Shown: positions 14,026 through 21,579 of the stretch, one piece after another | Layout: every line of letters begins with the position of its first letter | Numbering within the stretch: position 1 is the first letter of the stretch | From: Chitinivibrionales bacterium | Lineage (GTDB): Bacteria; Fibrobacterota; Chitinivibrionia; Chitinivibrionales; FEN-1185 | Assembly (NCBI GenBank): GCA_028718065.1 | Contig: JAQUMP010000002.1 | Span: forward strand, 1-25,892 | Direction of reading: 5' to 3' | DNA length: 25,892 nt | The notes under the pieces: generated by a model | Database searches by the model: none | What the model saw: the letters and a program-made list of their open reading frames with translations, nothing else | Told to the model about the DNA's origin: nothing | Position numbers and translations under genes: made by a program

Positions 14026-16906
14026 GCTCCTTTTGCTTTAAAGGTAATTTTTGTTGTTGTTCTGACGGATCGGCCCCGGCCCGCGCCATTGATTCTTCAA
14101 GGCCTTTTTCTATCCGGTACGTTGCTATCATTTTTTCTTCCTGCCTGAGCTGTGCAGGGTCCTGACGCATCATGGGTTCGTATTTGCTGAAATCATACGC
14201 ATCGAACGTCGAGTGCTTTTCTTGCTCCTGCTGGACCTGCTCCTTGAACCGCTCTTTGTCATTGGTGTAAATCGTGACATCCTGTTTTTGCCGGGTGGCT
14301 GCAACATAAAATTCATTAAAGTTGCTCTTGTGACTCGATACATCATACCCCGCAATGCACTTGTTATAGGTGCTGCCCTGGCTCTTGTGGCTGGTAATGC
14401 AGTATCCATGATCGCAGTAATTGTATGCCTTGTCGCCTTTGTTGTTAAGGTTCATGGACACTTCACGGTAATTATGCGATCTCTGCTCGCCGATGCCGAT
14501 GATGGCGTTGCCCTGCTCATCGATACTTTTAACTACCCCGGTCTGGCCGTTCTTTACCCCGGCGTTTTTGTCGTTCTTCAGGAACATGACTTTGTCGCCG
14601 GCGCCGAATTTCTTTTCCACCACATCATAGGTCTGCATTTTGCCCGAATATTTCCGGCAGTCAAGATCGGCTTCTTTATAGGACTTGCTCTTCCGGTCGT
14701 AATACCTGACAGTAATATTATTTTTCTCCGCGTCCTTCGCAACAATCGTCGCCTGGGTGCCGCGCTTGATATCCGCGGTGTCGCTTTTGAAAACCACGGC
14801 CTGGCCCGGCTTGTACGATGTTGCGAAGTTCCGGCTAACCGCGTTTAAATCCGCTTTCTGAAAAGTCTGATACCCACGTCCGGACTCGACACTCCCCTCT
14901 TTTTCCAACCGCGTCCGGATCTCCTTGTTGATGTCGCTGCGGTCCGCGTTGGTGCTTGTGAGCACGATCGTGTTTGTTCCATTCTTCCGGTCGGACATGT
15001 ATTCGTCAACAATCTGCTTGTTCCGCTCGTCCCGGCCCTTTACTTCCTTGAATGCGCCGTGTTCTTCAAGCGTGGAAAAAGCCTTGTCAAAATCCCGCTC
15101 CTTGATCGCCTTTACAATTTCTTTGGCATGTTCGGTTTCCTGACGTTTGACCTCGGTCAATTCCGCCTTGGATACTCCGGCATGCTCCTGCAGGTCGGCA
15201 AAAATCTTTCCCTGCTCAACACTCAAAAACTGTTTTGTATCTCCGATCAGGACAACTTTAGAATCATGCTTTTCAGCTTCTTTAAGAAATTTCTCAAGCT
15301 TCCGGCTGCCCATCATCCCGGCTTCGTCGACCAGCCAGACTTCGCGCTTCCCAACTCCTGTCCTGCCCATGTTCGCGCTTTCCAGAAAGCTGTCCACGGT
15401 CTTGGTTTCGATCCCGGCCTTGGAGAGTTCCTCCGTGGCCTTGCCGGTCGGTGCAAAGCCCCGGACCGGAATGCCCTGCTTCTCCATGATCTGCCGGACA
15501 TGATCGCAGGCATAGCTCTTCCCGGCCCCTGCGTCGCCCTGGACAAGGGACAGCCGGTCTTTGGTCGTGCAGACCATCTCCACGGCCTCCTGCTGGCCTC
15601 GGGTAAGCTTCTTGCCCTCTTCCAGGGCAGCTACGTGGCTTTTAACCGAATCGCCGGAAACGGCGATCTCCGACTTGCCCCGGCCATCCCTGGCCCATTC
15701 CATGACGTTCTTTTCAGTTTCAATGATGTCCTGGGTCGTGTAAATCCGGTCGGTGGTTTTGGAGTGCAGAGAAAACTTATCTTTGTCGCCCAAGGTTTTA
15801 ATCGCCTCGTTTTTATCGAATGCTTCGGACAGCTCGTCCGGCTTGCACTGCCCCAGCGTGGCCTTCATTGCGTGGGTCAAAACCTCTTCCCGCCGAAACC
15901 CGCTCTGCTTGTCCGTGACTTCCTCGAGCGCTATTTCCAGCGCCTCTTTTTTTGAAATCGCCGGTCCTGCGGACTTCTCTTGTTTCAGGGATTCTTCCTT
16001 GAGCTGCTCGAGCGTTTTCCCGTAATGAACTGTTAATTTAGTGTCCGTCTTTTCCCGGATTTCCTCAATCTTCGAATCGGTCTTCTGCCGGCGTGAAGAT
16101 AAGCAGGCATACTCCCGCTTCCGTGCATCCGAACAGTCATAATCCGCGTACTCTTTTTCCGCTTCCTTTATCTGCTTCCTTCGGGTTGAAAAATCATCAA
16201 TGATTTCGCGCGAAATTCCCTTGAGCTCATACAACCCTTTGGCCCGGTCCGTCACCTCGATCTGATACCCTATCTTTTGCAACTCCGCGCTCAGTTCGTT
16301 GCGGTACAATTGGCCAAGGTATAGCTGGTTCTGATATATCTTGTTGTTGTCCCGGCTGCGCCATTTTTCATCATCGCCCTGGGTTAAATTCATCAACACT
16401 AAATGGCTGTGCAGCTGCGGGTCAAGCTCCCGGCTTTCGTAATGATTTATCCTTGCAATGACCGCGTTATTTTCTTGAACGGACTTTAATTCCCCATCAA
16501 TCATTTTTCGCGTAAAAGTGTATTCTTTTTCCACCTCTTTTATGGCCCGCTCAACCGCCCGATTGTGTGCCTGCTCGATGCGTTCATCAACATAACTCAT
16601 CAATGAAACTGACTTCGGTGCTGAGAACGTCATATCAATATATCCTGATCGCCCAGCTTTAATAACTTCACCTTTTTCGTTCTTCTTGTCTTCAGTCACG
16701 GCGTTGTTCACCAAAGCCTTTTTATCAAGATCAAACCCGTGAATGACTACATCAAACTCTTCCTTCTTTACCGCTCCGGATACTCCCAAAACTTCGGCTC
16801 CCCTGCCGTACCATTGGGATGTTCTTTCGTCCCCGGCATAGTATGAATCCTTCTCAAAATATTGTGAGCCGGACTCTGCGGTTTTGGACAAAGAAACTGA
16901 AATCAT
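13988..16906 (-). CDS. MOBF (TrwC/TraI-like) relaxase-helicase
   Basis: The 972-residue protein has an N-terminal relaxase domain with catalytic tyrosines (Tyr16, and Tyr22-Tyr23 in DSYYAGDE) and the three-histidine metal site (His155, His166, His168 in DPQLHSHLV). It then has a RecD-like 5'-3' helicase with Walker A QGDAGAGKS (456-464), Walker B WLVDEAGM (524-531) and a C-terminal UvrD-like motif ITSHKSQGSTYNK. Such enzymes nick one strand at oriT, stay covalently attached to the 5' end and unwind the plasmid for transfer. Codons 240-330 form a Lys/Glu-rich linker longer than I would expect. Its start overlaps the stop of the upstream gene (ATGA), a mark of coupled translation. Confidence 0.93.
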   Translation of the reverse strand: MISVSLSKTAESGSQYFEKDSYYAGDERTSQWYGRGAEVLGVSGAVKKEEFDVVIHGFDLDKKALVNNAVTEDKKNEKGEVIKAGRSGYIDMTFSAPKSVSLMSYVDERIEQAHNRAVERAIKEVEKEYTFTRKMIDGELKSVQENNAVIARINHYESRELDPQLHSHLVLMNLTQGDDEKWRSRDNNKIYQNQLYLGQLYRNELSAELQKIGYQIEVTDRAKGLYELKGISREIIDDFSTRRKQIKEAEKEYADYDCSDARKREYACLSSRRQKTDSKIEEIREKTDTKLTVHYGKTLEQLKEESLKQEKSAGPAISKKEALEIALEEVTDKQSGFRREEVLTHAMKATLGQCKPDELSEAFDKNEAIKTLGDKDKFSLHSKTTDRIYTTQDIIETEKNVMEWARDGRGKSEIAVSGDSVKSHVAALEEGKKLTRGQQEAVEMVCTTKDRLSLVQGDAGAGKSYACDHVRQIMEKQGIPVRGFAPTGKATEELSKAGIETKTVDSFLESANMGRTGVGKREVWLVDEAGMMGSRKLEKFLKEAEKHDSKVVLIGDTKQFLSVEQGKIFADLQEHAGVSKAELTEVKRQETEHAKEIVKAIKERDFDKAFSTLEEHGAFKEVKGRDERNKQIVDEYMSDRKNGTNTIVLTSTNADRSDINKEIRTRLEKEGSVESGRGYQTFQKADLNAVSRNFATSYKPGQAVVFKSDTADIKRGTQATIVAKDAEKNNITVRYYDRKSKSYKEADLDCRKYSGKMQTYDVVEKKFGAGDKVMFLKNDKNAGVKNGQTGVVKSIDEQGNAIIGIGEQRSHNYREVSMNLNNKGDKAYNYCDHGYCITSHKSQGSTYNKCIAGYDVSSHKSNFNEFYVAATRQKQDVTIYTNDKERFKEQVQQEQEKHSTFDAYDFSKYEPMMRQDPAQLRQEEKMIATYRIEKGLEESMARAGADPSEQQQKLPLKQKEHAREIERDGRDL

Positions 16907-17385
16907 TTCGGGTTGCTTTGCTTGTTTGTCGCTTTATTTTTTTCAATCTTATCCATGATAATTTTCTTAAAGTCGTCACTCTCTTTTACCATGTCCGTTG
17001 ACTCAATAAGCTTCTTAAGCCACCCCTGCTGTGTCTCTGGCTTGATAATTATTTTATCGGAATCGGCAAGGGCAATAAGCTCAGTTATTATCTTTGCCGC
17101 GCGTTCCTCTTTCGTTAACAGTTTCGTTTCAATTACTGACAGCCTCTTGCCGATGTTCGCAGAAAGAAAAGATAATACTTTATCGGTGTATTTATCGAGC
17201 GCTTCCTCAATGAATGTTTTTTCGGAATCAGGAAGATCATGGCCTTTGGCAGCCAGGTCTTTACCTATCAATCCTAAGATATACTCCCCCGGTTGCTTTT
17301 TAAGTTCTATCGATCTTTCCATCATCGATATTTTCATCTTTTGAGTAAGGCGAAAAGAATAGTTTTCTGTCTTTGGTTCTTTCAC
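16903..17385 (-). CDS. Ribbon-helix-helix-like relaxosome/regulatory protein
   Basis: The GTG at 17385 was chosen because GGAGG lies exactly 8 nt upstream. The frame stays open further upstream, but the added residues are hydrophobic and unlikely. The 160-residue product starts with a segment typical of ribbon-helix-helix proteins (NYSFRLTQKMKISMMERSIE, then GEYILGLIGKDL), with a beta strand followed by two helices. A helical C-terminal part ends Lys/Asn-rich. In R388-type systems the equivalent TrwA binds oriT, stimulates the relaxase and represses its own operon. A perfect inverted repeat flanks its promoter and is a natural target. It is the first gene of the mobilization operon. Confidence 0.7.
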   Translation of the reverse strand: MKEPKTENYSFRLTQKMKISMMERSIELKKQPGEYILGLIGKDLAAKGHDLPDSEKTFIEEALDKYTDKVLSFLSANIGKRLSVIETKLLTKEERAAKIITELIALADSDKIIIKPETQQGWLKKLIESTDMVKESDDFKKIIMDKIEKNKATNKQSNPK

Positions 17386-17527
17386 TCGATTAGCCTCCGT
17401 GTATACGCAAAAATAGCCTAAATTAAAGCAATATAATGGAAATATACAATAAAAATACAATTCATTGCAAGGGGTGTGATAGTTAAGCGGGCTATTTTTG
17501 CAGGGGTATTTTTCTACAGCTTGCGAG
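17386..17527 (-). promoter_or_regulatory. Mobilization operon promoter with operator or oriT repeats
   Basis: A perfect 12-bp inverted repeat, GCAAAAATAGCC at 17407-17418 and GGCTATTTTTGC at 17490-17501, encloses a likely minus-strand promoter. The promoter has TTGCAA at 17470-17465, an 18-nt spacer and TATATT at 17446-17441. One arm lies in the leader of the ribbon-helix-helix gene and the other upstream of the -35. The position between replication and mobilization genes also fits an oriT, since in R388 oriT lies next to trwA. No nick site can be proved from this sequence. Confidence 0.55.
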
Positions 17528-17920
17528 CTATACTGACAATTCTTTTAGCAATAGCTCCTCATCAATATTCTTAATAATATTATCAACCTTTGGAGATAGA
17601 TAATACTTTATTTTGAACTCAGAATTATTGCCATCATCAATTTCAACAATCCATGATCCGATAAGGCTTAAATACCAATCCGTTGAATTTCCTTCATTAT
17701 CATTAAGCTTAATACTTTTTTTGCAGAGAGAATCTAAGATGGAGGTTATGCTTTGCTTTTGCACTACCCTCTTCAAGCATTGTGAAATAAAACCACTGGA
17801 AATAATAAAATGGTTTTCATCGACCTTTGAAGATCGTTTTGCATTAAGAAGCAATACCAGATAAAATTTATAAATATCCGGGTCTATTGCACTTTTAATT
17901 TTATTTAAAAATGTTTCCAT
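17528..17920 (-). CDS. Rep-linked small protein, winged-helix-like
   Basis: This 130-residue protein starts 5 bp after the Rep stop codon, with its ribosome binding site inside the last Rep codons, so the two are coupled. No family is named, but its plan matches the N-terminal winged helix of the neighbouring Rep. HFIISSGFISQCLKRVVQKQ parallels Rep DFYFLKGSSIADFLGWKGKV, and SLIGSWIVEIDDGNNSEFKI with YYLSPKVDNII parallels Rep FIAGWLYDEGSDIVRFSLSPEIKRLL. It may be a truncated paralogue that lost the second winged helix. It might regulate Rep dimerisation or copy number, but that is inference. Confidence 0.55.
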   Translation of the reverse strand: METFLNKIKSAIDPDIYKFYLVLLLNAKRSSKVDENHFIISSGFISQCLKRVVQKQSITSILDSLCKKSIKLNDNEGNSTDWYLSLIGSWIVEIDDGNNSEFKIKYYLSPKVDNIIKNIDEELLLKELSV

Positions 17921-17925
17921 AGCAA

Positions 17926-19233
17926 TTACTCTTTACCCTCATTATTAAACAGGTTTCTGTTTGAGTCATAGATGATCGTCGCGTGTTGTTTTTTCATGTC
18001 ACTTGATAGCGTTTCAAAAAATTTATTTTCTTTTACACAAAACTCATAAACCTTGGCTTTAATTTCATCGCTGAGGCTATCATATTCGTCCAGCAATTCT
18101 TTAAATTTGGTATCTTTTTCACTCTTAATTTTAATTTCTTCATCTTCCCTTTTTCGTCTTTCAATTTCTTTAAATAAGTTATTTCTATGCTCTTCAAGTT
18201 TGCCGCTATAATTAACATAATCCGATTGTATAGACGATCTTAAAAACGCAATCAAGGTTGTTTTAATCTGGCCCCTTTGTTCTGCCCTTTTGGCATATTC
18301 GATGTTGGCCCTTATATAGTCATCGATATTGTAAGAACTGTATTTTTCTTTTGCGTCTTTTATAATGGTATTCGCAAGCTTTTCATCAGTAACCAATGAC
18401 AATAATTCATTAAAAACATTGTAGTTCGAATTTGTTATTAGATCTTCATCATCAAACTCCATTCTTTGTTGAACTGACTCAGGGTTTTTGTCAGTTGATT
18501 TTACGTGAAACTTAACGGCGACAATCTTCCTATTTACCCTCTCGAAGGCATCAATTTCGACAGAAATACCGATGTTGCTTTCATTCAAAGTATTTATCGG
18601 AGATTTAATGCAGTCCCTGCTGAATATTTTGAACTCTTTATATAAATCTTCACTGATATTAAGCATCCTTCTTATGTCGTTAATGCTATACCATCTCGTT
18701 ATGATATCAAAAGAGTTCTTTCTATACATTTCCTCCATGAAATATTCGTAATAAATCAACTCATACTTTCCTCTTAGCTTCTTTTGGACTCTTAAATCGA
18801 TGTAGGCGTAAATATTCGGAGTACTTAGAAGTCTTTTAATTTCCGGACTTAATGAAAATCGAACAATGTCAGAGCCTTCATCATAAAGCCAGCCGGCAAT
18901 AAATCCCGTCCCGCCCGCGGCGGTCCAGTCATCCTCGTTTGCCTTGTCCTGGGCGAAGATATTCCATTCAATGCCCGAGGTTCTCAACGTCCGCAAAGAA
19001 GACTTGATTTCTGATTTAACTTTTCCTTTCCACCCAAGAAAATCAGCAATTGAAGAACCCTTAAGAAAATAAAAATCAGATTTACAAAGATCTTTTTCAT
19101 AGGCACATTTGTACAAAATATTAAGAAGCTTGTGATCCACGGCCGAGAGATCGCCCTGGACATGAATCGTCGCAGAATGTTTTTTAAAAGGAATCTCCGG
19201 ATTTATCTTTGATAAATTAATTGGAAGGTTCAT
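17926..19233 (-). CDS. Rep_3-type plasmid replication initiator
   Basis: The 435-residue protein carries the two winged-helix plan of iteron-binding initiators (Rep_3 family, as in pPS10 RepA or R6K pi). The first unit spans about 25-150, with FIAGWLYDEGSDIVRFSLSP. A linker follows with the hallmark KKLRGKYELIYYEYFMEEM (about 150-170), then a second unit (WYSINDIRRMLNISEDLYKE). The C-terminal 150 residues are a charged coiled-coil-like extension longer than usual for the family. The protein should bind the iterons just upstream, open the origin and recruit the host helicase. Transcription starts from a strong promoter 54-83 bp upstream, next to inverted iteron copies that suggest autorepression. 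Confidence 0.85.
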   Translation of the reverse strand: MNLPINLSKINPEIPFKKHSATIHVQGDLSAVDHKLLNILYKCAYEKDLCKSDFYFLKGSSIADFLGWKGKVKSEIKSSLRTLRTSGIEWNIFAQDKANEDDWTAAGGTGFIAGWLYDEGSDIVRFSLSPEIKRLLSTPNIYAYIDLRVQKKLRGKYELIYYEYFMEEMYRKNSFDIITRWYSINDIRRMLNISEDLYKEFKIFSRDCIKSPINTLNESNIGISVEIDAFERVNRKIVAVKFHVKSTDKNPESVQQRMEFDDEDLITNSNYNVFNELLSLVTDEKLANTIIKDAKEKYSSYNIDDYIRANIEYAKRAEQRGQIKTTLIAFLRSSIQSDYVNYSGKLEEHRNNLFKEIERRKREDEEIKIKSEKDTKFKELLDEYDSLSDEIKAKVYEFCVKENKFFETLSSDMKKQHATIIYDSNRNLFNNEGKE

Positions 19234-19286
19234 TTTAAAATCTTTTGAAGCTCTTTTGGAAACCTGGTTTAGCTTTTACTTAGTAA

Positions 19287-19316
19287 ATTATAAAATATGG
19301 TGAACAATAAAGTCAA
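19287..19316 (-). promoter_or_regulatory. Promoter of rep
   Basis: On the minus strand TTGACT (19316-19311, 5 of 6 to consensus), an 18-nt spacer and a perfect TATAAT (19292-19287) precede the Rep start at 19233. The two inverted iteron copies (19322-19354) lie directly upstream of the -35, so Rep binding there could control the promoter. Confidence 0.75.
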
Positions 19317-19321
19317 TAATA

Positions 19322-19354
19322 ATCTCACCTTACTAATATTTTTATATCACCTTT
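19322..19354 (-). repeat. Two inverted iterons at the rep promoter
   Basis: ATATCACCTTT at 19344-19354 is the exact complement of the iteron AAAGGTGATAT. ATCTCACCTTA at 19322-19332 matches it in 9 of 11 positions. Their spacing is 22 bp, the same as in the direct array. Placed upstream of the rep -35 box they look like the autoregulatory operator. Confidence 0.7.
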
Positions 19355-19464
19355 CGTCATTGTTTTCAAATTTTAATGAAAAAATACAACAACAGCTCTG
19401 TTTGTTGTTACAATCTGTTATTAAAACAAGATTAAATTACAGGTACATATATTAAAATGGCTGA

Positions 19465-19570
19465 AAAGTGATATGATATTTAGGCAAAGGTGATATGGTT
19501 TTTAAACAAAAGTGATATAAATTTTAAAATTTGCTGTTAAAGTGATATTTTTTTTAAGACAAGGTGATAC
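19465..19570 (+). repeat. Main iteron array, five copies
   Basis: Five direct copies of A-A-A-(A/G)-G-T-G-A-T-A-T have their GTGATAT core starting at 19468, 19490, 19512, 19542 and 19564. Spacings are 22, 22, 30 and 22 bp. The fifth copy ends in GATAC and is the most diverged. Even spacing near two helical turns places the sites on one face of the DNA, as expected for cooperative Rep binding. Confidence 0.85.
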
Positions 19571-19706
19571 GTTTTTTAAAAGCCTTTGTTTTGCCTTCAG
19601 AATATTCTTTTCTGCATTTGATCGGCTAGGGATTGCCACGTTTTTCGTCAAAACAGGCCTAAATTATCCTTATTAACCCATTTATTTAGGATTATTAAGG
19701 CTAAAT

Positions 19707-19738
19707 AAAGTGATATTCAAGAAGGCCAAAGGTGATAT
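19707..19738 (+). repeat. Secondary iteron pair
   Basis: Two more copies, AAAGTGATAT at 19707-19716 and AAAGGTGATAT at 19728-19738, again have their cores 22 bp apart (19710 and 19732). They follow an AT-rich inverted repeat and may mark the far side of the opening region. Confidence 0.8.
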
Positions 19739-20029
19739 GATTTTGCCCAAAATATGTTAGTTTACTTGGAAATAACATTAAAGCAGCGTGCAGGCTGCGC
19801 TTAATAACTAACTTCAAGGGAGCCATTCAAAATAAGCTCACTCCCCTACTCGATCAAAATGCACTGGAAGGCCTTTTAAAGGCCTGAGACGATCCGACCT
19901 CTTAACGGATTCCTAACGGATAATCGCTTAAAATAAGCCCGCCTCCGTAAGCCCAAAGTTAAAATTAGGGGTTTGAACCAGAATTCCCGCGCAAAAAAGT
20001 GAAACGAGTGCAAAAAACCTTATTTTTCT

Positions 20030-20040
20030 AAAGGTGATAT
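20030..20040 (+). repeat. Isolated distal iteron
   Basis: AAAGGTGATAT at 20030-20040 is a perfect copy 300 bp from the previous one. It is followed by AAATTTTAAA as in the third copy of the main array (19508-19527). It lies at the border between the origin and the AT-rich parA leader. Confidence 0.7.
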
Positions 20041-20053
20041 AAATTTTAAACAC

Positions 20054-20242
20054 ATAATGACATAAAGACATAAGGAAATAATGAAATATAGACATGTTTA
20101 AATAAATATGCTATGAAACAAAGAAACAATAATATAAATAAGTAATGATATAAATATATCATGAATCTATTAAACTAAAATATCTTGACATTAAAATGTC
20201 TAAATGATAAATTATATTAAGAAATAATGACATAATGAAATA
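20054..20242. repeat. AT-rich parA leader with ATAATGAMATA repeats
   Basis: Four copies of ATAATGA(C/A)ATA occur at 20054, 20078, 20224 and 20232. A perfect inverted repeat ATGATATA-AA-TATATCAT lies at 20145-20162. The whole 190-bp stretch is extremely AT-rich. Repeats in front of a parA gene are the usual place for a centromere-like site or an operator, so this is a candidate partition site. Confidence 0.5.
20185..20213 (+). promoter_or_regulatory. parA promoter with overlapping operator
   Basis: TTGACA at 20185-20190 (perfect -35), a 17-nt spacer and TAAATT at 20208-20213 give a plausible sigma70 promoter for parA. The inverted repeat GACATT-AA-AATGTC (20187-20200) overlaps the -35 box, so a dimeric repressor, perhaps a product of the same operon, should shut it off. 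Confidence 0.65.
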
Positions 20243-20255
20243 ATTGGGAGGTTTT

Positions 20256-21179
20256 ATGGAAGTGGTTTCGGTTTATAATGACAAGGGTGGGGTAGGAAAG
20301 ACAACGATGTCGCTTGAGATCGCGGCGGCAATGGCCCTCTCCGGCAAAAGAGTCCTGCTGGTTGATAATGACCCCCAGGGTTCCTTGTCCATGAGCTGCG
20401 TTACCGATATAAAAAGCGTTAAAGACGGAATGGACAGGGTTTACAAAGGAGAAGTTGCTCTTACGGATGTTATCTGCGACACGTACATTGAAAATTTATT
20501 TATAGTTCCTTCGGGTTTAAAACTGAAAGATTATTATATAAGAAAAGATGTCGCAACAAGGGACAGGGTAGGGGAGATCATAGATTTCATGAAAACCGAC
20601 GCTGATTTTGTAAATCTTTTTGATATCGTCGTTTTCGACAATCCTCCGGCGCAAGACGGAATAGCTCTATTCTGCACAATGCAGGCGGACAAGATCGTTC
20701 TTCCCGTCATTCCTGACGATATGTGTTTTGACGCTCTCGTAAGAACATATGCTTTTATAAAAGAACAGGCCCCGAATTTCCTTGATAAACTTATCGTAAT
20801 TGTTCCTTCCCTGGTAAAAAACAGAGGTGTCCACAAAAGATATTTAAAAGCGATAAAAAGCGAATACGACGGGAAAAACGATAATACCATTGTTTCCGAA
20901 ACAAGGGTAGGGGACCGCGCGGAAATTCCCGAGTCCATTGGCCTCAAGCAGATTCTCTTCATCAGCCATGCGGCCAGCGAAGCCGCGCATCAATTCAAAA
21001 ACCTTTGCCTTGATATTTTCCCCTGGATAGAGAAAGACAGTTTCATGCAGGTGTTGACAAATGCGGCGGAAGAGAAAAAACGGGGAATACGGGAGAAATT
21101 TAAAAAGATGGTTGAAGAAAGAAGAAAGTTGGCAGCCCTCAACATTAATGAAAAAACAGCGGAGGTTGTGAATGGATGA
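20256..21179 (+). CDS. parA: ParA-type plasmid partition ATPase
   Basis: The ATG at 20256 follows GGGAGG by 5 nt, giving 307 residues. The deviant Walker A KGGVGKTT (10-17) with signature lysine, Walker A' VLLVDNDPQG (33-42) and Walker B DIVVFDNPP identify the MinD/ParA superfamily. No DNA-binding N-terminal extension is present, so it resembles the short (type Ib) class, whose transcription is controlled by the partner protein. The ATPase positions plasmid copies along the nucleoid. The C-terminus has a basic helical tail (KKRGIREKFKKMVEERRKL) whose IREKFK motif recurs in the next protein. The stop overlaps the next start by 8 bp, so translation is coupled. Confidence 0.9.
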   Translation: MEVVSVYNDKGGVGKTTMSLEIAAAMALSGKRVLLVDNDPQGSLSMSCVTDIKSVKDGMDRVYKGEVALTDVICDTYIENLFIVPSGLKLKDYYIRKDVATRDRVGEIIDFMKTDADFVNLFDIVVFDNPPAQDGIALFCTMQADKIVLPVIPDDMCFDALVRTYAFIKEQAPNFLDKLIVIVPSLVKNRGVHKRYLKAIKSEYDGKNDNTIVSETRVGDRAEIPESIGLKQILFISHAASEAAHQFKNLCLDIFPWIEKDSFMQVLTNAAEEKKRGIREKFKKMVEERRKLAALNINEKTAEVVNG

Positions 21180-21573
21180 CAATCTGTCAAAGGCCGCGGC
21201 AATACGAGAGAAATTTAAACAGCGAAGCGTAACGCCTGGCCCTGAGAAAAAAGATACTGAAGAAGCACAGGTTGGGTCAATTCTGGCAAAGGCACACGAA
21301 CGTGAAGCCCTGTATTCCGAGGTCGGCCAGGAAAGGGCGGTTGAACATAAGAAAGACAGGGCAAAACACGATCATGCCAAGACCCAATACCGGCAAACAA
21401 CGCTTAGAATTCTTCTGCGGGATTTGGCGAGGCTTAAAAATCTTGAATCAAGATTTTTATCGGAGAGTGAAGTCTTGACTTATGAAAAGGTATTCGTGGC
21501 GGGGCTGGAAACGATTGAAAAAATGAATGATTCTGAATTAAAGGGATATATTGCGAAATCCAACAAAGAATGA
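21172..21573 (+). CDS. Putative ParA partner (adaptor) protein
   Basis: The 133-residue product is coupled to parA by an 8-bp overlap, the usual arrangement for a centromere-binding partner. It does not resemble standard ParB (no ParB/Srx or HTH motif seen). It is basic and helical, with an N-terminal segment AAAIREKFKQRS and a middle part rich in Lys/His (EHKKDRAKHDHAKTQYRQTT). A leucine-rich helix follows (LRILLRDLARLKNLESRFLS). IREKFK is shared with the ParA tail. It could bridge ParA to DNA, either by itself or with the small protein coded next. Confidence 0.6.
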   Translation: MDDNLSKAAAIREKFKQRSVTPGPEKKDTEEAQVGSILAKAHEREALYSEVGQERAVEHKKDRAKHDHAKTQYRQTTLRILLRDLARLKNLESRFLSESEVLTYEKVFVAGLETIEKMNDSELKGYIAKSNKE

Positions 21574-21579
21574 CGTCAA

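Larger units (their letters stand above)
19318..20040. other. Iteron-type replication origin (oriV)
   Basis: The region between rep and parA holds about ten copies of an AAAGGTGATAT-like repeat, AT-rich stretches and other symmetric sites. A 13-bp imperfect inverted repeat (19657-19669 / 19689-19701, 11 of 13 matching) sits just before the second iteron group. A 17-nt palindrome AGGCCTTTTAAAGGCCT lies at 19869-19885, and TAACGGAT is repeated at 19903 and 19914, one helical turn apart. No perfect DnaA box (TTATCCACA) was found. Together with the adjacent Rep_3 gene this is a theta-type origin. Confidence 0.82.

Noticed and set aside
14213..14848. 211-residue hydrophobic open frame on the plus strand
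   Set aside because: It is antisense to the C-terminal helicase part of the relaxase. Its Val/Leu/Ala richness comes from the complementary codon pattern.
15059..15955. 298-residue open frame on the plus strand
   Set aside because: It lies entirely antisense to the relaxase-helicase gene, whose motifs are unambiguous. No ribosome site or domain supports it.
17386..17460. N-terminal extension of the ribbon-helix-helix protein
   Set aside because: The extra 25 residues (YFYCIFPLYCFN type) are translated promoter DNA. A GTG with a perfect GGAGG site lies downstream.
19869..19885. Palindrome AGGCCTTTTAAAGGCCT considered as a dif or attachment site
   Set aside because: It lacks the 11-6-11 layout of dif sites, and no recombinase is coded in the window.
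19465..20040. Repeats considered as a CRISPR array
   Set aside because: Repeat units are only about 11 bp at 22-bp steps next to a Rep gene. CRISPR repeats are longer with longer spacers, and no cas genes are present.
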